Source: Podochytrium sp. JEL0797
Taxonomy: Eukaryota; Chytridiomycota; Chytridiomycetes; Chytridiales; Chytriomycetaceae
Direction: 5' to 3'
DNA length: 64,000 bases
NCBI GenBank assembly: GCA_027596195.1
Contig: JADGJG010000005.1
Location: forward strand, 1 to 64,000
How positions within the stretch are numbered: position 1 is the first letter of the stretch; every line of letters starts with the position of its first letter. The notes under the pieces were generated by a model, which made no database searches, was not told the origin of the DNA, and saw nothing but the letters and a program-made list of their open reading frames with translations. Of the stretch, positions 1 to 11,989 are shown piece by piece. Made by a program: the position numbers and the translations under genes.

Positions 1-2423
1 CAATTTTCTCCTCAAAACACCAACACCTCACGAAATCTAATCCAACTAGATTTCGCTCGACTCCAAAGCTTCAGCACACAGCAGCTAACCTCGCAACAGT
101 TTTAATATAATTAAGATTAATTGATTTGAAATTTGGACGGAAAAATAAAGGACTTACCGATGAAGAGAAACCATTGGTAGTAGAAGTCTTTGAAATCTCG
201 GAAGCGGCGGCACTTGGGGACCCAGCGTGGACGGAAGTGGTGGTGGTGACCGCGGCTGCAGAAGATTGAACACCCTCCGTAGCGATGGCACTTGGAGACA
301 ACCAGATGATAGAAATCTTGGCTGCCGAAGACTGAGCAGCTTCAGACGCAACTGCACTTGGGGATGCGGCGTTGACGGAAGAGGCGGTAGAAACCTTGGC
401 TGCCGAAGACTGAGCAGCTTCAGAAGCGCTGGTGCTTGGGGATGCAGCGTAGACAGAAGTGGTGGTTCCAACCGTGACTGTCCAAGACTTAACAGGCTCG
501 GAAGCAACTGCACTTGGGGATGCGGCGTTGACAGTAGAGGCGGTAGAAATCTGTGCTGCCGAAGAATGAACAGCCTCAGAAGCAACTGCACTGGGGGGAG
601 AGGTGTGGATAGAAGTGGTGGTTGCAGCCATGGTCGCTGAAGACTGAGCAGCCTCAGAAGCAACTGCACTTGGGGATGCGGCGTTGAAGGAAGCGGCGGT
701 AGAAATCTTGGCTGCCGAAGACTGAGCAGCTTCAGAAGCGATGGTAATTGGGAACGCGTCCGGGACAGACGTGGTGGTCGCGACCGTCGCCACGGAAGGC
801 TGCACAGCCCAAGTAGATATGGCACTTGTGGACGCGTACTTTGCAACCGAAGAAGATGAAGCATGGAAACTTGAGACAGCAGCGTACTTGGAGAAAGCAG
901 CATGGGTGGAGACAGTCTCAGACGCCGTGTTGGAAGCAGCAGATTTGGCAGCAGATCTGGAGCTGTTGACCAACGGAGATGCACGGGAACTTGAGACAGC
1001 AGCGGCCTCAGAGGAAGCTGCGTGGCTGGAAACACTCGCAGACGCCGTTTCGGAAGCAGCAGAGTTGGCAGCAGATCTGGAGCTGTTGACCAACGGAGAT
1101 GCACGGGAACTCGAGACAGCAACTGACTTGGAGGAAGCAGCGTGGCTGGAAACACTCGCAGACGCCGCGTTGGAAGAAGCAGAGTTGGCAGCGGATCTGG
1201 AGCTTTTGATCATTGAAGGCACACGGGAACTCGAGACAGCAACCGACTTGGATGGAGCAGCGTGGCTAGAAACACTAGGCGAGGCCGCGTTGGAAGAAGC
1301 AGAGTTGGCAGCGGATCTGGAGCTGTTGACCAACGGAGATGCACGGGAACTCGAGACAGCAACTGGTTTCTTTTCCACAAGTGTAAATGACTTCCTTGGC
1401 TACGAGGACATGGTTTCTGGCTGTGTCGACGTCGCTGACAACAACAACCTGATTTCGGACGAAAAGATTAATCTCTTGACGCTGTCAAAATAGGAACCTC
1501 AGGAAATGCATACCTGAACTTTGAAGTCGTCAGAGTCAACGGCATAATAGGTGCCAGAGAAAGGAAACTTGGTGGAAGTGGACTCGAAAGTCATGATTTT
1601 GGGGTCCGATTGAATCATACAGGAGTTGACGGTCGGTTTGCAGAATGGTCGTTCGGGTGCCCCATATGTGGTTGAAACCACATGGTGAGCGGCAGAAGCT
1701 GAAGAAGTAACGTCGATGGCAGAAGTGGCCTTTGGCTCCAGGTGGGAAGGTTCGGCAGAAGTGGGGAGAGAAATGCGGGCGGCAGAAAGTGTTGGTGCAA
1801 CAACCGTTGGCGCAATTGAACCAGAACCAGCACCGCAACCGGTACTGACGATTGGCTGATAAGTTCGAAGTTGGTTTTTTAATTTTTTTGGAATCTGCAA
1901 TGAAAAAAACGCTACAAACCTCGTCTTTGCAACCAGAATTTTCAGCATAACACAAACCGCTGGTTCCGTGGTCACCAGAATATTGAATCTGCTCGACAAA
2001 GATGCTTCGGACAGGAAGGGTCGCCGGGCTGAGCGTTACGTGCCCGATTGCGCGGTCTCCATTACAGGTCGAAGAGCTTATGGAAACGTCGGGGCAGCAA
2101 TAGAAAATGTTCGATCCAGTTAATTCAGCAAAGTTAGCGGCATTGTAAGTGTGGGTCCATCGGGCGCCGCCGGTGCCACAGCAAATTGTTACGTCGGTAA
2201 CGGCGGTAGTGTCCTGGCCGAGAGACTTGCTGAAGAGGGATGAAACAACGACTTCGACTTTCATTTCCTCCGTGTTGAGAGCCCAGTAAGTTCCGGGCTT
2301 GTCAAACTGAGAATGCACGACGGGCGAATCTGACGCATGGAAGGGCGTCAACGTCAAAGACTGGCTGTTGGCGTTTTGAAGTTCGCAGTTGCTGTTGCCG
2401 ACTGGAGCACAAGCTGAAGCCAT
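1..2423 (-). CDS. Ser/Ala-rich adhesin-like surface protein, 3' end beyond the window
   Basis: Likely exons are 2423-1920, 1855-1514 and 1399-158, all in phase 0, followed by a GTAAGT donor at 157, so the gene continues past the left edge. The first exon encodes a Cys-rich domain of about 165 residues (CCGTGG and FYCCPD motifs, ending YSGDHG-x3-LCY). The same domain type occurs twice in the gene at 19.4-24.3 kb. The second exon starts another copy (CKPTVNSC to FKVQ), which stops after about 45 residues. An alternative acceptor would add about 20 more residues of the domain but shifts the stalk out of frame. The third exon is a low-complexity Ser/Ala stalk with units of about 40 and 28 residues. 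Cell-wall or surface adhesion is inferred from composition and architecture. No clear N-terminal signal peptide is visible with the ATG at 2423. The family is not recognised. Confidence 0.6.
838..1376 (-). repeat. 120-base tandem coding repeats
   Basis: A block containing gatctggagctgttgacc recurs at 120-base spacing, starting near 954, 1074, 1194 and 1314, with a few substitutions (the third copy is the most diverged). It lies inside the Ser-rich stalk exon and encodes 40-residue units of the form SSSRASPLVNSSRSAA-(n)-SHAASSK. Copy number probably varies between strains, as is usual for such stalks. Confidence 0.85.
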
Positions 2424-4382
2424 TTTGGAAGTTAACTGCTTTCAAGCCCAAGGTCCCCTAAAAGTCAAATATCAGGGCAGGAAAATTTCATTGAAGATAT
2501 ATCTTGAAAGCCCAGGAAGCTGACAAAATTCCCACAAAATTCCTCATCCTGACGTTCCGAGGAATCAAATTAAACAATCATAATTGGATGAAAAAAAGGA
2601 AAGAAAAAAGGAAAAATGCAGAACTAGTTTGAATGAATGCTGGAAAAAAAATGAATCACTCACCCTCTCGGAAAGGGTGAGTCTCTGAAACCTTAATTCC
2701 ACGGGACGGATCCATTTTTTGAGTCCCCAGCCTTTGGCGAGAAGGGTCCCCAGCCTCACCCAACCACGGGAGACAAAAACCGATCAGGTAGACTGCCTAG
2801 GCCTATGATCATTCTGTTTAAGAGAGAGTTGGACATCGACTCTTTGGCGAACGCTGCGTTGTGGCAGCTGAGGGGTTCGTTTGCTTTCTTCCTTAAATTT
2901 CCTTCATCAGGGTGTTTCAGACTGATGCTGTGCCATTGAAGGACACGAGGCGGATGCGTGCCAGACGCCGTGTATCAATGGCTCGATCCCGCTTTTCATT
3001 AATACCTTCCTTGCAACTAGAAGGAATCTTCTTGGGGACGGAAATAGAAGGACGGCGGCTTTATTTTTCCCGACTTTGCAATCTACTGCTCATTATATTG
3101 GTCAAGCGTGGTGCACACCTCTTTTACGCGATCAACTTGTGGAAGTTGCGAGTCACATCGTTTCCGAAACTCCCAAAACCAAAAATACTAAATGCCGGGT
3201 TTCTTTTATTCTCTTCAAAAGAAAAAGATAAAATTAAAAGAAAAAGCGTGTAGGGAACTAAGATACAGCAGAGGACTTAAGAAACTCTTTTCACGCACTG
3301 GGAAGCTATTCGACACAGCCAGACACCAGACGGCGTCCTTCTGCAGCACTGCAATATCGTGTCAGAATCGAGCCCAGGAGATTTAGGAAAAAATTTAATA
3401 AACAAACACTAACGAGGAGGAAGGGGCCTTACTGTTAGTCAATTTAGCCTTGTTTTCACCCGCCTTGGGCAAAAAATCAGTTTTGATTGTCTTTATTAGC
3501 GTGCAAGGAAAAAAATTCGTCTCTTTCCCTTCATTCAGTTCCGATGGATTAAAAAAAACCATTCCTGGGCCCAATTCGCCAGTTTTCGGCGTGACCACGG
3601 CAACAAAAAAACACAACACAAATTCAGCGAATATAAAACTATTCTATCGATGGGGGAAAAAAACGAAACGCACACGTATCTTAAACGGGGCGCCTTACGC
3701 CTCAAAAGAAGCATTATAAAAGAGCTGCAGGAGAGTTTCCAACCGGCAAGTCGACCACAAACCCCTCCTCCGGCAATCGTGGCACTATCCACGAAGATAA
3801 TATTGATGCTCGTATTTAATGGAGGAAGGAGAGACGGGCATGGGGTTTTGGCATTCAGAGCCCCTTCCTTCGCAAAAGCACAAGATAATAGCATTTTTCT
3901 AAAGAGAGGCCCAAGGGGGGTCCTTGCACTCAGATGAAAATTAGAAATTGATCGAGTTCTGAAGCACCGGCGACGGCAACAAAAATACACAATAAAAATT
4001 CAGCGAATATAAAACTATTCTATTGATGGGGGGGAAAGCACACGTATCTTAAACGGGTGGCTTACAAACCCTCAAACGAAAATTTCTAAAAGAGCGGTAT
4101 GAGCCACGAGAGGTGCCAACCATGCCGCAGAGCCCGCTTCTGGCAATATATATTTCTTCGAGAATAAGAGGTGAGAGAGCTGTTGGTTCTCATGCTCGGA
4201 CATTTAAATTGATCGATTTCTGAAGCATTAACCATATGAAGTTGGTACCAAATTCTGAATGAGGGCAACAGACTGAATACAGTTCTGATCATGCAACCAC
4301 TGGAAACCAGGAGGGGTGTGAATTGGCGCGAACGGCGTGTCCGAAAAAATCGAAGGCGACAAAAAAAAAGACAAGTTTTTCG
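2424..4382. other. gene-poor spacer upstream of the XMAP215 gene
   Basis: Only short fragmentary open frames are present, for example 2803-2934 and 2912-3253 on the plus strand. None has a domain, a convincing splice structure or a recognisable family. The DNA is A/T-rich with many A runs and contains the imperfect repeat pair listed separately. The last 250 bases should hold the XMAP215-type promoter; no TATA box stands out. Confidence 0.5.
3590..4225. repeat. imperfect direct repeat, two units
   Basis: Unit A (about 3590-3965) and unit B (about 3966-4225) both begin with a CGGCAACAAAAA-like stretch, followed by aattcagcgaatataaaac, tattct, a G run, and cacacgtatcttaaacggg. Both end near a run resembling attgatcgnnttctgaagca (3948-3967 and 4208-4227). 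Unit B lacks about 110 bases from its middle. This could be an old local duplication or a decayed mobile element. No coding frame or terminal structure identifies which. Confidence 0.65.
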
Positions 4383-7300
4383 ATGGGCGACGAAGAGGAC
4401 TTTGCTCTGCTTCCGCTGAGCGAGCGAGTCGTGCACAAGGTGAGCCTAGGCGCTCTAGAGACACTCCCTAGAGACTCTAGAGACTCTTTCTTATACCCTT
4501 CCTAGAGCTGGAAAGCGCGGGTCTCTGGCTTCGAGGCCCTCGCCAAATGGTTTTCAACAACGCCTTCTTCCGACGCCAACGAGTGGCGCGACAACGCTGA
4601 CTTTCTCAAGAAGGGCGCGGCGGATGCGAATGCGGCTGCACAGGAGGCTGCCTTGACTGCCCTGTTGGCCTTTGCTGCGGGTGCGCCAGGGGCCGTTGTG
4701 AAGCAGTGCGTTTTTGTTTTTGTGTCCTAGGCGCTTCCTAGGCCGTGTTTCTAGGGGCTTCCTAGAGGGTGTACTAGAGAGTCTCTAAAGAGTGTGCTAA
4801 TCGCACTCGCTTCAAACCAGAACCCGCTCGACCCTCGTCCCCATCGTCGTCGAAAAGGGCCTCGCGCAATCCCGCCAGTCCTCCCGCCAACGAAGCATTG
4901 AGATTGTCTTAATGTACATTGAAGCTGAAAACAAGGCGGATGGCGTGGTGGTGCGTGTCCAATTCTTATTCTTTTTTGTTTTGACGCGTTTTTTATAAGG
5001 ACGACACGCTGCCCTTTCTGTCGCACAAAACACCAAAAAACGTGTCGGCGTGTGTCTCGGTGCTCAAGGACATGTTGCAGGCCTTTGGCGCAAAAATCGT
5101 ACCCGTGAAGCCGATTCTGAAGCACCTCGCAAAGCTGTTTGACCACAAGGACGGGGGTGTGCGTAACGAGGTGAATCTCGTGCCTTTGTTTCAACCTGTT
5201 GCTAACCCCACACAAAATCAACCTCCAAGTCCACACAACTCACCATCGAAATCTACAAATGGCTCGGCCCCGCCCTCCTCCCCTCCCTCACGGACCTCAA
5301 ACCCGTCCAACTCAAAGACCTCAACGACCAATTCGAACAACTCGACTCTTCCATCCGTCCAACCCCGTTACGTCTCGTGCGTTCCGAAATGGCAAAACGC
5401 GAAGCAGTCGGTTATGTGGCCGAAGAATCTGCCGGTACCCCCGCAGACGTGACGGAGTCTGTCCCGGAACCTATTGACGTTTTCGATATTTCGGATCCCG
5501 TCAATGTGTTGGACAATTTGCCGAAAGGCTTTTATGATGCCTTGAATGCCAAAAAGTGGAGTGATCGGAAGGAGATTCTTGAGGCTCTTTTGGTGGTTGT
5601 CAAGAAGTCTCCGAAGCTTGAAGATGGGCGGTATGGCGAGCTTGTCGGTGTTTTGGCGAAGGTATGTGCCGAGCGGAGCGAGGCGTGCGCCCTGGAGCGT
5701 AGCGACGCGCACGCGCCGTGCCACACAGCGGCTTGAAAACGCGAAGCGAAATCATGACGCGCGCACATGCCGCGCAGCGGCGCGAAAGGAGTGCGTAGCC
5801 CGAGGCGAAGACGCAGTGGAGCGGAAATTTGCGCGCGGGTAGAAGGCGCAGCGAAGCTGCGCAAAGAGATTTATTGATGCGGTAGTAAATACACAATTCT
5901 CACCCCCTAACAACGTTATTTCCAGAAAATCAACGACCCCCACGTAATAGTCCTCAGCCTCGCCATCAACACCCTCGAATTCCTCGCCCGCGGTCTCCGC
6001 ACAAACTTCTCTCAATACCGCGGCCTCGTGCTCTCCCCCCTCCTCGAAAAACTCAAAGAAAAGAAATCCACCGTCCTCGAATCCATCCGCACCTGTCTCG
6101 ACGCTCTCTTCCTCTGCCTCAACTCCCTCACAGACGTGATGGAAGACCTTTCCACCGCCCTGGCACACAAAAACCCTCAAATCAAGGCGGAAACGACGCA
6201 CTGGCTCCTCCGATGTCTCCAGAACCTCCGCAAAGTGCCCACAAAAGCCGACACGAAAGTCCTCGCTGAAACCATGGTCAAACTCGTGGACGACGCGGAC
6301 TCGGGGGTGCGTGATGCTGCGATGGAAGGGTTGGGGAATTTGATGAAGGTTGTGGGGGAGAGGGGGGTGATTGGGTTTTTGGACAAGGTTGAGAAGGGGA
6401 AGATGGATCGGATTCGCGAGTTTTGTGAGCAAGCCGTGGTGAAGGTGGGGGGTGGTGGGGTGAAGAAGGCGGTTGCTGCTGCTCCGGTTGCGGTTGTGAG
6501 GGATGTGCCGGCTTCGGCTCCTGTTGTAGTGAAGCCGCGGCCGGGGACGGTGCGATCGGGACCTCCCAAACCGAAACCTGTGAGTTTGAATGTACCCACC
6601 TCTGTTGCTTCCATTTTTCGAAAATCTCACCCCACGTATTTGTTAAAAAGGCTGCCAAGAAAACCCCCGCTTCCGCCCCATCCGCTTCTTCATCCAGCGC
6701 AAGCGCTTCCGCAGGCGGTTCCAAAAAGAAATCAACCCCAAAGGAAGACGAACCATTAACGTTCAAATTCTCGGACGACTCGGCCGAACTCTGGATGTCG
6801 GAACACTTTGCGGACGTGAATTTGAAGGATTTTGCGGATTCGAACTGGAAAACGCGATTGTCTGGTAAACAACTGGATTCATTTTGCTGCTTTTGTCCGT
6901 CCAACTCAACGCCAAAAATCAACAAAAAACTTCAGCATGTCACGCGTTTGCTGAAACGCTCAAAACGGCTCCCGCCGTTGAACCCGAAGCCATCATTCGG
7001 TTCTTTTCGAAATCACCGGGGTGGAAGGAGAGCAATTTCCAGGTCATGACGTCTGTGATTCACATTTTTGAACACCTTGCCAAAGAAAACAAGGCGTCCA
7101 AAGGGGCGTTGAGTATCGTGATTTCTGGTAAGTCACAAAAACAACGGCATTTGCATCAAAATCAAAACTCACACACAAACTTTCAAACACAAAACCCCCA
7201 CGCAGCCATCGCTGAAAAACTCGGAGACGCCAAACTCAAAAAAGTAACCGGAGACTGTTTCACAACCTTCTCGGAACACCATTCCCTCCAATACGTCCTC

Positions 7301-10300
7301 ACGCACCTCTACGACCCGCTCTCGAAAGCCAAATCGCCCAAAACCCTCGCCGACGCGTTCCTCTGGATCCACGCTTCCGTCCTCGAATTCGGCATCAAAG
7401 GGCTCGATATCCGCGCTCTTGTGGAGTTTGCGAAAACGGCGGGGCTGGGGAATACGAATGCTGGGGTTCGAGGAAACGCGGTGATTGTGTTGGGTGGGTT
7501 GAGGATGTTTGTTGGGCCTGATATTAGGACTTTTGTGGCGGATTTGAGTGGTCCTCAGCTTGCGACTGTAGATGCGGAGTTTGAGAAGGTGGCGGTGCGG
7601 GCACCGCCGGAGCCGACGAGGGTTGTTAACGATGAAGGGGGTGCGGGGGAGAGTGGAGGTGGGGGGGAAGGGGAAGATCCGATGGACAGTTTGTTCCCGC
7701 GAGTGGATTTGATGACGAAAGTGTCTGCGGAGGTGTTTGACAAGATGGGGGATACGAATTGGAAGGTGAGGAAGGAGGGATTGGATGAGTTGGCGGGGGT
7801 TTTGGAGGCGGTGAAGCGGGTGAAGCCGAACCTTGGTAACGTCTTTTCTTGGCTTATTTTTGAGGGTTACGACATGAGCTGATAAGTGTTTGTTTTGTGA
7901 ATCCACCAGGCGAAGTCCCAACGGCCCTCAAATCGCGTCTTGGAGACAGCAACAGAAACCTCGGAACCCAAGCCGCCGAACTGTGCGGTACCCTCGCCGT
8001 TGCAACCGGGAAACCCTTCACACGCGTATCCGGCCTTCTCCTCGGCCCGATCGCGGCCCTCCTGGCCGACCAGAAACCCCACGTCCGCGCCTGCGCCATC
8101 AACGCGTTCGAAAACGTGTACACCGCCTGCGGAATCGACTGCTTCATCTCCCCCAGCGCAACAGCACTCCTCCTCGATTCCCCAAACCTCCGTAAAGAAC
8201 TGCTCAAATTCCTCGGCGACAAACTCGGGCTCACGACGACCCTCCCGAAAATGGAAGACCTCCTCAAACCACTCATGATGTGTCTGCAGGACAAGAACTC
8301 GGACGTGCGGAAATGCGCGGTGGTTGTGTTGGCGTTTGTGGCGCAGGATGTCGGGGTGCAAACGATTCAGGATCGCGCGGGGGATTGGTTCTCGGGGAGC
8401 GCGTTGGCGTCTTTGAAGCCGTTTTTTGTGCCGTTGATGGATGTGGTTGGGGCGAGTGGTGCAGTGAAGAGTAGTCGAGCTGTGTCTCCCAAGCCTGTGG
8501 CTGCGAGCAAGAGGGCGACCGTGTCTGCTGAAACCGGCAAAGCGAAACCTTCGACCGGGTTGAAAAAGAGACCCGTAGCAGGGTCCGCACCTCCCGCCTC
8601 GAAACCCTCCCCGGAACCCATCTCTTCCGGCACCTCCACCCCCGTGTTGACGTCAGACCCACGCGCCAAGGAGAGTAGAGCAAACCATGACCGTGGAATG
8701 ACGAAATGGACGTTCGAGTCTCCACGCAAAGACCTTGTCGACTTTCTGCACGACCAATGCAACAACAACATTTCGGATCCTGTGATTGCGTTGCTCTTTA
8801 GCACGGACCATTACAAGGAGAAGGATTTCCTGCAGGGACTCACGCTGCTTGACGATAGTGTGCAACTGGCGCTGTCGACGGGCGATGCGGAGTTGAAGGC
8901 TAAATTCGTGGCGAATACGGATTTGATTCTCAAGTATTTGACGATTCGGTTCTTTGATACCAACACGAGCATGTTGATTAAGGTGTTGGAGTTGTTGGAG
9001 CATTTGTTTGGGTTGCTGGATGAGGAAGGGGTCACGTTGAGTGAGTATGAGGCGTCCACGTTTTTGCCTTTCTTTATTGTCAAGGTATGTAGATGTTTTT
9101 GGCGGATTTTGGTAAGAAGGGACTCACTGACGCGTTTATTAGGTCGGTGACAACAAGGAAACCATGCGCCTGAAAATCCGAGCCATCTTCAAACAGCTGT
9201 GCAAGATTTACCCTCCGAGCAAACTCTTCACGTACCTCCTCTCCGCCCTCACCTCCAAAAACTCGCGCGTGCGCACCGAATGCCTCGAAGAACTCGGAGA
9301 CCTTATCAAAAAGAATGGCATGTCGGTCTGCGTGTCTTCCAAAGTCTTGCCCGTGATTGCCCTCCAAATAGCCGACTCGGACGCCAAAGTGCGTAACGCG
9401 GCCCTCGGGACCGTGTGTCAGGCGTACCTGTTGATGGGAGATGCAGTGTACAAGCAGCTTGGTCGTATTTCGGAAAAGGACAAGAGTTTGTTGGAGGAGA
9501 AGGTGAAACGGTTGCCGCCGCCTCCGAGGGTGGCGAAGCAGGCGACGGTGGCTGCTGCTCCCAAGGCTCCTGCGTCGCCCATGTTCAAGAGGCGTCAGGC
9601 GACGCCGACGGAGGAGAGTGTGCGGTCTGCTCCGGTGGCGTCGGGTCTGGTCGGGATTCCGAAGCTTTCGTCGGCTTCCACGGGGGGTGTCAAGAAGGAG
9701 TTTAGTTTGGACCTTGACAAGATGAATTTGACGCGGGCCCGGTCCACTACGCCGAACGTGCAGCAGCAGCAAGAGCCTGAAGCCGGTGAAACCCTCATGC
9801 TTGACTATCTCGTGTCCCAAATCACATCAAGCGACGCCTACCAAAGCATCGACGCGCTCAAACAACTCGAAAAGGCCATCCTCCAAACCCCCACCCTCGT
9901 GACCCCGCACATCAACGAAATCATTTCCGCCGTGACACTCCAAATCCGAATCGCATTCAGCGCGGCGGACCTGTCCCAAACGGGCACGACGCGTCTCTGC
10001 AAGCACCTCGTGAACGTGCTCGTGCAAGTGTTTTCGAATGCATCGATTGCGCGTGAGATTCAGCGTGTGGCGTTGCATCAGTGTGTGCAGGAACTGTTGA
10101 ATCGGTTGTTGGATCCGGGGTTGCAAGGGGTGGATCAGGGTCCGCAGTTGGCGAAGGCGTTGAATGTGTTGATGGTGCGGGTTTTGGATAATACGGATCG
10201 GAATTTGTCGTTTGCGTGAGTTTGCGTTTTTGGGTTTGTGATTGACATACCGGTTTACTAAATTTTTTGGGTAGGGTGTTGCTGACGTTGTTGGAACAAT

Positions 10301-11793
10301 CGGCCACGGCATCCGCCCACTGTTCCCCCGAAGACCTTCCCCTCCAAGCCAAATACACGGAACTCGTCATGAAATGTCTCTGGAAACTCACCAAAGTGAT
10401 CCCTCAACTCATCCAAGAACACCAACTCGACGCGAGCCACCTGATTCTCGCGGTACACCAATTCCTCACCGTATCCCCACCCAACGAATGGAAACGTCGC
10501 GCCGCCGAGAAAGTGATTCCTCAAGCCGACATGCCGCTACGCACGGTCAAAACGATCCTTCATGAGCTCTGCAATTGTCTTGGCGAAAAAGTGTTGCAGT
10601 GTACCGTGTTGGTGGAGGATCCGTCGCGGAGTCACGCGGTGGGGTATATTCGTCAAATGCTGGGACAACCTGCCATGACGGCGTCATCTGGAGCTTCCAC
10701 TCGGACAGCTTCCGCTGCTGCGCCTCTGAAACGCGACACGGAATCCCCCACGACGGAATACGACCAAAAACTGCAAGCTCTCAAACGATCCATGGCGCCG
10801 CCCACAACCGAACGCAGCCGTACCCCCGTCGTAGACACGTACACTGCCCCCTCCGCACCCACAACGATCCGTCGACCCTCGCACCAAGGCCCCCTGGCAG
10901 AAGTCGAAGCCGACGCGCAACTGACCGTCATTTTCGCACGCATCAGTGCCAAAGAGGAGACGAAGCAAGGAATCGCGGATTTGCATCGGTTCCGGAAGGA
11001 ACACCCGGATTGCGAGGTGTATGTGAACCAGCATTTGGGCAAGACGGGGAATTATTTCCAAGGGTATATTAAGCGGGGGTTGTTGGCGTTGGAGGAGGAG
11101 GAGAAGAATAGCGGTGGTGTGGGAGTGGGGGTGGTGAGGCCGAGTGTGGGATCTGGGTTTGGGGAGGGGATGGTGGGGTCGAGTTATTCGAATAATGGTG
11201 AGTTGGGGAGTGTGGTTGCGCAATTGCTTTTTTTTAGCTGATGTTATTTGATTTTGGTAGATGCGTATCGTGAAACGCTGGCGAGATTCCAGCAGCAACT
11301 CCACAAGGTGATTATTTTTTTTGTTCCTAGTTTTGAATGCTGACGAGATGGACAACAGCCCGAAACGGAGACTTCTTCGGAACCCAACATTGCTCCCAAG
11401 CAACGTTTCTCCATGCCGGTTCCGCGTGAATCCTCGTCCGCGGCCATGTTTTCGTCCATGGATGAAACGCGTAGTGCCATGCCAATGGCTTCCAACAGAT
11501 TTTCGGTTCCGCCTCCAGACAGATTGACGGACGTGAGTTTGTTTTGCTTGCCTCTTCCTTTCCTCTCCCTCTCCCCCGAGGAATAACATGTGAAATTAAA
11601 ACCCACAGCGTGTTCAGGAAAATATGACTCCGGTTATGACTCCAGTGACGCGGACTCAGACGGTGGAGCAATTGAAGGCCCGGTTGGCCGCGATGAAGGT
11701 AGCATAAAAACTTTTAGTGTGATTGTAGATTCTCAACGTTTGTTTTTTCCCCCTTGACAGATGCAACAGAGGAATAACGCGGACGCCATGTAA
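4383..11793 (+). CDS. XMAP215/CKAP5/Stu2-family microtubule polymerase (TOG protein)
   Basis: This family binds alpha/beta-tubulin through TOG domains and speeds plus-end growth of microtubules; it also acts at kinetochores and spindle poles. Sixteen exons: 4383-4439, 4506-4705, 4821-4950, 5000-5170, 5230-5661, 5926-6579, 6651-6864, 6936-7127, 7206-7835, 7910-9084, 9143-10215, 10275-11197, 11261-11307, 11359-11532, 11609-11698, 11761-11793. They give one frame of 2,064 residues, close to human CKAP5. The N-terminus (EEDF, LPLSERVVHK, SWKAR) is typical of TOG1. Five TOG arrays lie at roughly 1-250, 265-500, 590-830, 850-1070 and 1150-1400. The family C-terminal region (KYTELVMKCLWKL; ARISAKEETKQGI) spans about 1500-1920. 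Basic Ser/Pro linkers, probably microtubule-binding, separate the arrays. Five TOGs are the animal and plant form, whereas ascomycete Stu2/Alp14 have two. The ATG at 4383 is the family start. An AATAAA lies at 11846. Confidence 0.96.
5662..5925 (+). other. unusually long GC-rich intron of the XMAP215 gene
   Basis: This 264-base intron runs from GTATGTGCC to TTATTTCCAG, between the codons for VLAK and KINDPH. Most other introns of the gene are 50-115 bases. Its first 190 bases are GC-rich and repeat a degenerate GCG-n-AGCG motif (gagcggagcgaggcg, gagcgtagcgacgcg, acgcgaagcgaaa, gccgcgcagcggcgcg, ggcgcagcgaagctgcgc). The last 60 bases look like an ordinary AT-rich intron end. An inserted repeat is likely; its class is unknown. 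Confidence 0.75.
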
Positions 11794-11845
11794 TTATTCA
11801 GGGGTAGTGGAGGAAGAGGAGGAGGATGATATTTGTTTTGGGGTT

Positions 11846-11851
11846 AATAAA
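11846..11851 (+). terminator. polyadenylation signal AATAAA of the XMAP215 gene
   Basis: A canonical AATAAA sits 53 bases after the TAA stop, in an AT-rich run, as expected for 3' end formation. Confidence 0.6.
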
Positions 11852-11989
11852 TATATTTTAAATTTTAAATCACCCGACAAGTTTTTTCGGGCCTTTCTTC
11901 GCAAGGAAGAGTTGGCGAAAAAATTTGTGCAACCTCCCGCCCTGCCTTCCACCGAAAAAAAAGCTTCTCGAAACACGGGTATTCCAAAA

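Noticed and set aside
741..1493. Plus-strand Glu/Leu-rich open frame with internal repeats
   Set aside because: It is antisense to the Ser-rich stalk repeats; the apparent repeats come from the same DNA. The minus-strand frame has matching splice sites and a related gene elsewhere.
3192..3990. Several overlapping short open frames on both strands
   Set aside because: They lie in low-complexity and repeat sequence, with no domain, no splice support and no consistent frame between the repeat units.
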